Shown here one piece after another: positions 1 through 4,203 of a DNA stretch of 6,447 bases. A program made the position numbers and the translations under genes. Each line of letters begins with the position of its first letter. The stretch's first letter is position 1. Source of the DNA: Candidatus Fibrimonadales bacterium (GTDB lineage Bacteria; Fibrobacterota; Fibrobacteria; Fibrobacterales; Fibrobacteraceae); contig WQSA01000038.1 in NCBI GenBank assembly GCA_009788135.1, positions 8,950-15,396 on the forward strand, written 5' to 3'. The notes below the pieces were generated by a model, which saw only the letters and a program-made list of their open reading frames with translations, had not been told where the DNA came from and searched no databases.

Positions 1-593
1 CGCACCCAAGCGTTTTCCAATGGAACGTCATATTCGTCAATAAGAATTATGGCTTTTTTGCCATGGTAATTTTTTAAGCATTTGCAAAGAAACAACAGCG
101 ATGTGGAATATTCTTCAAGAGTGCCTTTACATGAGGCTAACTTTTCAAACTTCTGCCGTTCATCGCTATCCGATATTTTTTCCACTACATAAGCATGTCG
201 TTTGAACTCATCTGCAATGAATTCTTTTAGCTGCGTATATGATCCTTCAAAAGACTCTCGCTTCGCTTCTTTAAAGCTGAGGAATATCACTGGATATTTC
301 CCTTGATGCTCCATATACTTCTCCCCGACAGATTCTATCTTCAGCCCATTGAACAAGACCCGAGTGTCTTTGCCGCCTATGGGCATAGTATCTTCAAAGA
401 AACATTTAAGCATTGTCTGATTCAGCGTTTTGCCGAACCTGCGTGGACGGGTACAGAGAGTGACTGCAGAATCACCATCCAAAAGATCTTTAACAAGCAA
501 AGTCTTGTCAATATAATAAGAGCCTTCTTCAATCACTTGATCGAAGAACGATTTGCCTCTCGGCAACGAAGCTTGAACTTTTTCTGTGGACAT
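1..593 (-). CDS. AAA-ATPase-like / DUF1703-family protein, N-terminal part (3' end beyond window)
   Basis: Reading the minus strand from the ATG at 593-591 gives 197 open codons that continue past the left edge. The opening PRGKSFFDQVIEEGSYYIDKT (residues 11-31) resembles the family's usual start, in which a short basic segment leads to a conserved YIDKT. A Walker A-like RPRRFGKTL follows at 49-57; the RPRRFGK(S/T) form is typical of this family in place of GxxxxGK(S/T). A Walker B-like IILIDEYDVPLE lies at 182-193. Members are usually a little over 500 residues and commonly carry a PD-(D/E)XK nuclease-like DUF1703 domain at the C-terminus, which would lie outside this window. The biological role of the family is poorly known; it is often present in many copies per genome, so mobility or a defence role is possible but not shown here. 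The gene is transcribed divergently from the MATE gene, 51 bases away. No clear Shine-Dalgarno site precedes the ATG. Family assignment is strong, function uncertain. Confidence 0.88.
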   Translation of the reverse strand, partial: MSTEKVQASLPRGKSFFDQVIEEGSYYIDKTLLVKDLLDGDSAVTLCTRPRRFGKTLNQTMLKCFFEDTMPIGGKDTRVLFNGLKIESVGEKYMEHQGKYPVIFLSFKEAKRESFEGSYTQLKEFIADEFKRHAYVVEKISDSDERQKFEKLASCKGTLEEYSTSLLFLCKCLKNYHGKKAIILIDEYDVPLENAWV

Positions 594-644
594 ATCAGTA
601 AAATAGAAATTACTTTAGACGCTTTTTTCTACATTCTCATTTCA
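594..644. promoter_or_regulatory. Divergent intergenic region between the AAA-ATPase-like and MATE genes
   Basis: This 51-base AT-rich gap separates two divergent start codons, so any promoter proximal to either gene must lie here or inside the opposing reading frame. I looked for paired -35/-10 hexamers and for the Bacteroidota-type TTTG/TAnnTTTG pair on both strands and found no convincing match. Weak -10-like strings, such as TACATT at 630-635 for the plus strand, sit too close to the start codon to be persuasive. Neither start codon has a purine-rich Shine-Dalgarno site at normal spacing, so leaderless or very short-leader transcripts are possible. The regulatory role is inferred from position only. 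Confidence 0.35.
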
Positions 645-2027
645 ATGAAATCTTTACAGAAAGGCGGAGTGCAAGAAATGCTGATCATAGCCATGCCCAT
701 GGTTATGTCCATGTCTTTCGATACTTTTCTGGTATTTATCAACAGAATGTTCCTCTCAAAGCTCGGCTCAGACTATATGAATGCCGCCTTGACAGGCGGA
801 CTTATGGAAATGGTGACTATCACATTTTTCAACGGAGTCATAAGCTATACAACCGCCATGGTAGCGCAAAATCTGGGTGCGCAAAAAATATCAAGATGCT
901 CGCTCGTACTCGTACAAGCCATAATCATAGCGATATGCAGCTACCCGCTTGCACTTGCCCTTATGCCCATAGCGCACCTCTTTCTGAACTCATTCAGCGT
1001 TTCCGCACAGCAAAGCGTGCTGCAAATAAAATACTACGACATCCTGCTCTACGGCTCAATAATCACAATGACACGCCACGCACTGGCATGCTTTTTCATA
1101 GGGCTCGGAAGAACTCGCGTTGTGATGAGCGCAACGCTAACAGGGCTCGTTACAACGCTATTCCTCAGCTACTGCTTCACATTCGGAAAATTCGGATTCC
1201 CAGAGCTGGACATCGGCGGCGCTCCCCTAGCCATAATCGCTGGAAACTTCGCAGCGCTCTGCGTTTTGCTCGCCAAATTCTTTGGCAAAGAATACAGAAA
1301 AACCTATTCCTCAAACAAATGCTGGAGATTCAGCAAAAGAATTTCTGCCACTCTTATAAAAAAAGGCTTGCCGTCCGGCGCAGAAATATTTTTGAATATG
1401 CTCGCTTTCCAGGCCATGATACTCACATTCGATTCGCAAGGACTGATAGCCGCAACCGCTACAAGCATAATGTTCAGTTGGGATATGGTAGCCTATGTTC
1501 CATTAATCGGACTTGAAATCGGAGCCACGAGCATAGTCGGCAAATACGTTGGGGCACGAGATTTCGCTTCCGCAAACCGCTCAATCTATTCCGGCATGAA
1601 AATCGGAATGATTTATTCTGCGCTCATAATTCTGCTCTTTGTGGGAATGCCAAGCATTTTGGCAAATGTTTTCGCTCCGCACTCTCCCGGACATGAATGG
1701 GAAGAAGCTCGCAACCTCGCCGTTTCCATGATTCGCCTCGCTGCCGTTTATGTTAGCGTCGCTACCTTTATAGTTGTTTACGCCGGTGCTTTGCGCGGAG
1801 CAGGAGACACTTTAGCGGCCATGTTCATAACAAGCGGTCAGCACTGGGTACTGGTAATTGTGGTGTGGACTTTCTTTAACTTTTTCAAAATGGAAGTAAT
1901 AACAACTTGGGGCATAACCGTGATGTTATACACTATTTTTCCGCTGTTTCTGTATTTGAGATGGAAAGGGGGAAAGTGGCGTGCAGCTTGGAGTTCAGCA
2001 TCTCGCCCAGCAAACCAAGAGATATAA
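645..2027 (+). CDS. MATE-family multidrug/cation efflux transporter
   Basis: This is a 460-residue, very hydrophobic inner-membrane protein of normal MATE length (about 450 residues, 12 expected membrane helices). MATE proteins export drugs or metabolites in exchange for Na+ or H+. The two-fold internal repeat is visible: AMVAQNLGAQ at residues 71-80 in the first half matches SIVGKYVGAR at 296-305 in the second. The family-typical GALRGAGDT lies at 381-389. The opening EMLIIAMPMVMSMSFDTF (11-28) and FLSKLGSDYMNAAL (36-49) resemble a MATE subgroup common in FCB bacteria. The frame stays open upstream to 303, but that stretch is antisense to the AAA-ATPase-like gene; ATG 645 places the start just before the first helix. 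No Shine-Dalgarno site is evident. The last 31 codons overlap the 3' end of the convergent glycosyltransferase gene, and the tail after RWKGGKW looks longer than usual. The substrate cannot be told from the sequence. Confidence 0.9.
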   Translation: MKSLQKGGVQEMLIIAMPMVMSMSFDTFLVFINRMFLSKLGSDYMNAALTGGLMEMVTITFFNGVISYTTAMVAQNLGAQKISRCSLVLVQAIIIAICSYPLALALMPIAHLFLNSFSVSAQQSVLQIKYYDILLYGSIITMTRHALACFFIGLGRTRVVMSATLTGLVTTLFLSYCFTFGKFGFPELDIGGAPLAIIAGNFAALCVLLAKFFGKEYRKTYSSNKCWRFSKRISATLIKKGLPSGAEIFLNMLAFQAMILTFDSQGLIAATATSIMFSWDMVAYVPLIGLEIGATSIVGKYVGARDFASANRSIYSGMKIGMIYSALIILLFVGMPSILANVFAPHSPGHEWEEARNLAVSMIRLAAVYVSVATFIVVYAGALRGAGDTLAAMFITSGQHWVLVIVVWTFFNFFKMEVITTWGITVMLYTIFPLFLYLRWKGGKWRAAWSSASRPANQEI

Positions 2028-2853
2028 ACTGAACGCCGGAAACAAAAGCAAAACCCGCTAAAACCAGCAAAGGACGAACCCTTAACTCCCCCGTTGTGGC
2101 CCACTCAAAACCAAAATAACCGAAAATAATCGTTGCCACAAAGCACGCAAGCAAACCCAGCGTTCCAAAAAAATGCAAAGGCTTAATCGAAAATTTATGC
2201 AAAAACATCAAGGATATCAAATCCAAAAAACCCGAAACCAACCGGGAAACTCCGTATTTTGAAACCCCGTGCCGCCTGGCCCTGTGCTCAACTATTTTCT
2301 CGGCAATTCTGTACCCATTCCAGCTCGCCATAAGAGGAATAAACCTATGAAAATCGCCGTAAAGCTTGACGCTTTTCGCAACTTCCGCTTTATACACCTT
2401 CAATCCGCAATTAAAATCGTGCAAACGCTGGCCGCAAACTATGGAAACTGCCAGATTGAAAAACACGCTGGGAATAGTCTTGTGCCAGGGATCGTGCCGC
2501 TTCTTTTTCCAACCGCTCACCAAATCGCAACTTTCAAGCATTTTCAGCATATCGGGGATTTCAGCGGGGTCGTCTTGCAAATCGCCATCCATAGTTGCTA
2601 TGTACCTGCCCTTTGCCATGCAGAATCCATGCGAAAGCGCTGCGGCTTTCCCGCAGTTATACTGAAATTTTACTGTTTTTATAAAATCGTATTGCTTGGA
2701 TAAATTTTGCAATGTTTCCCAAGTGCTGTCTCTGGAACCATCGTCTATGACTATTACCTCAAAATCATCGGCAATAGCGGCACGTATTTCTGCGAACAAT
2801 TCCGGTAAACTTTCGGCTTCGTCTTTTACAGGAATTATTACACTTAAATTCAT
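1933..2853 (-). CDS. GT2 glycosyltransferase, polyprenyl-phosphate mannose/glucose synthase-like (DPMS/GtrB/ArnC type)
   Basis: This 306-residue family 2 glycosyltransferase has a cytoplasmic GT-A domain followed by two C-terminal membrane helices. Relatives transfer a sugar from a nucleotide sugar to polyprenyl phosphate at the inner membrane. Visible motifs are the opening SVIIPVKDEAESLP (4-17), VIDDGSRDST (35-44), the metal-binding DGD in DGDLQDDP (89-96), HDFNCGLKVYK (145-155), and RRHGVSKYGVSRL (193-205), a conserved element near the active site. Membrane helices lie at about 226-248 and 261-285, ending in the family-typical SLGLLGEML. I chose ATG 2853 because it starts directly before the first beta strand and overlaps the upstream kinase-like stop codon as ATGA; an in-frame ATG at 2880 would add nine unconserved residues inside that gene. 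Coupling to the upstream gene is therefore likely. The operon partner, a DUF2723 O-mannosyltransferase, suggests that the product is its lipid-linked sugar donor, probably polyprenyl-phosphate mannose; this is inference. The 3' end overlaps the MATE gene by 95 bases. Confidence 0.9.
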   Translation of the reverse strand: MNLSVIIPVKDEAESLPELFAEIRAAIADDFEVIVIDDGSRDSTWETLQNLSKQYDFIKTVKFQYNCGKAAALSHGFCMAKGRYIATMDGDLQDDPAEIPDMLKMLESCDLVSGWKKKRHDPWHKTIPSVFFNLAVSIVCGQRLHDFNCGLKVYKAEVAKSVKLYGDFHRFIPLMASWNGYRIAEKIVEHRARRHGVSKYGVSRLVSGFLDLISLMFLHKFSIKPLHFFGTLGLLACFVATIIFGYFGFEWATTGELRVRPLLVLAGFAFVSGVQFISLGLLGEMLNSKLHATFPLSISNTETAEK

Positions 2854-4199
2854 ACTTCCTTGGCCTCGTCTCTTACCCATTTTTTCAAAATTATATCCAA
2901 TTTTGAAATATCTATGGGCTTAATCAGAACATCGTTGAAACCGTTGTCCAAAAATATTTTTTCGCTGCCCGCCATGGCATTTGCTGTTAAAGCTATAATA
3001 GGAACATTTTTTGCATAATCGCTGTCAAGCGCCCTTATTTTGTTCGTAGCTTCCACGCCATCCATTTCCGGCATCATGTAATCCATAAATATTGCAGAAT
3101 ACTTTGTGCTCTGATTCATAATCTTTGCAACTGCTATTTTTCCGCTTGGGGCAGCATCTATTTGCATTCCATACGGGCGCATCAAGCTCTGCGCTACCTC
3201 CAAATTCAAAGCCATATCGTCAACAATTAGAACTTGAGCGTATGGCATCTGGTTATAAACAGGCTTTTCCGTTTTTTCCACCTTGTTAACCTGGCAATTC
3301 AGATTTTTGAGATAGCTAACAATCTTTTCATCTATCGGAGTTTCGTCCTTAACCTGCTGTTTTATTTTAATGGTAAAAACAGAGCCTCTGCCATATTCGC
3401 TCTCAACTTCTATGGTACCGCCCATCTTATTCAATATCTCTTTTGTAATTGCAAGCCCCAGCCTCATGCCATCTATGCTTGAGCCATCATCCCCGTTGAA
3501 AGCAGAAAATATTTTTTCCAAATTCTCTTTTTTTATGCCTATGCCGGAATCTTTAACCTTTGATACAATCAAAATATCTTTTTGCTTGCGCTCAAAACCT
3601 ATGCTCCATTCAACAGTCCCGCTTCTGGTATATTTAAACGCATTGGAAAGTATTTTGCCAAAAATTTGTTTTACCCTGAACTCGTCGCCAATCAAATGGC
3701 TTGGCAATTGCGCATCTATATCTAAATTGAATTTTATGGATTTGAACTCCATATTAACCATATTGGAAGAAATAACATTTTTTATTAAAAGCGCAAGATC
3801 ATACTCTGCAGATGTCAACTCCAGCCTACCGCCTTCTATTTTGGAAAAATCCAAAATATCATCAACCATATTTATAAGAGCTGTACATGAATTCTGTATC
3901 TTGGATGCGCTTTCAAACACATCTTGATCCAAATTCTTATTGCTGAGAATCAAATCATTGAAACCCATTATTGTATTTAAAGGATAACGTACTTCCTGGC
4001 CCATCTTCATTAAAAAATCTATTCTGACCTTGGAAATTTTATGCTCGAATTCCTCACGATTTTGCACTTCCAAGTCTTGAAGAAGCTGCTTTATTGCTTC
4101 GCCCCGTTTTTTCTTGAATTGAATGTAATAAAAACAAACCAAAGCAAGCGCGGTTAGATTAATAACCGCAAATATGCTTACGATAAAGGAATTTTCCAT
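2850..4199 (-). CDS. Membrane-anchored hybrid histidine-kinase-like protein with C-terminal receiver; phosphoacceptor His replaced by Gln
   Basis: The 449-residue product has one N-terminal membrane helix (about 5-26), a short charged, probably coiled-coil linker (27-57), a HisKA-like region (about 57-122), a HATPase_c domain (about 168-281), a linker, and a receiver domain (about 321-443). No periplasmic or PAS sensor domain is visible. The H-box reads MGQEVRYPLN (66-75), where the family has (M)SHE(I/L)R(T/N)PL, so the phosphorylated His is Gln68 (codon CAG at 3998-3996). The ATP site keeps Asn186 of the N-box and DSGIG (217-221), but the first N-box Asn is Lys182, and the G2 box reads GMRLGLA (244-250) with Arg246 in place of Gly. 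The receiver keeps everything expected: Asp327/Asp328, phosphoacceptor Asp373 in MDYMMPEMDG, Thr405 and Lys427. The start at ATG 4199 is chosen because AAGGAG lies 7 bases upstream; ATG 4217 lacks such a site. It is operonic with DUF2723 upstream and GT2 downstream (ATGA overlap). It is probably a pseudokinase or regulator phosphorylated in trans. Confidence 0.87.
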   Translation of the reverse strand: MENSFIVSIFAVINLTALALVCFYYIQFKKKRGEAIKQLLQDLEVQNREEFEHKISKVRIDFLMKMGQEVRYPLNTIMGFNDLILSNKNLDQDVFESASKIQNSCTALINMVDDILDFSKIEGGRLELTSAEYDLALLIKNVISSNMVNMEFKSIKFNLDIDAQLPSHLIGDEFRVKQIFGKILSNAFKYTRSGTVEWSIGFERKQKDILIVSKVKDSGIGIKKENLEKIFSAFNGDDGSSIDGMRLGLAITKEILNKMGGTIEVESEYGRGSVFTIKIKQQVKDETPIDEKIVSYLKNLNCQVNKVEKTEKPVYNQMPYAQVLIVDDMALNLEVAQSLMRPYGMQIDAAPSGKIAVAKIMNQSTKYSAIFMDYMMPEMDGVEATNKIRALDSDYAKNVPIIALTANAMAGSEKIFLDNGFNDVLIKPIDISKLDIILKKWVRDEAKEV

Positions 4200-4203
4200 G
4201 CGC

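Noticed and set aside
303..644. In-frame N-terminal extension of the MATE gene by 114 codons
   Set aside because: The extension is antisense to the well-supported AAA-ATPase-like gene, is not hydrophobic, does not look like any MATE N-terminus, and ATG 645 gives a normal MATE length.
896..1516. A 206-codon plus-strand open frame inside the MATE gene
   Set aside because: Its product is Arg/His-rich, low in hydrophobic structure and matches no family, while the MATE frame is clearly the coding one.
1992..2034. Inverted repeat GTTCAG (1993-1998) / CTGAAC (2029-2034) at the convergent junction as a bidirectional terminator
   Set aside because: The arms are only 6 bases with a 30-base loop, and no T-run follows on either strand; the match is within chance.
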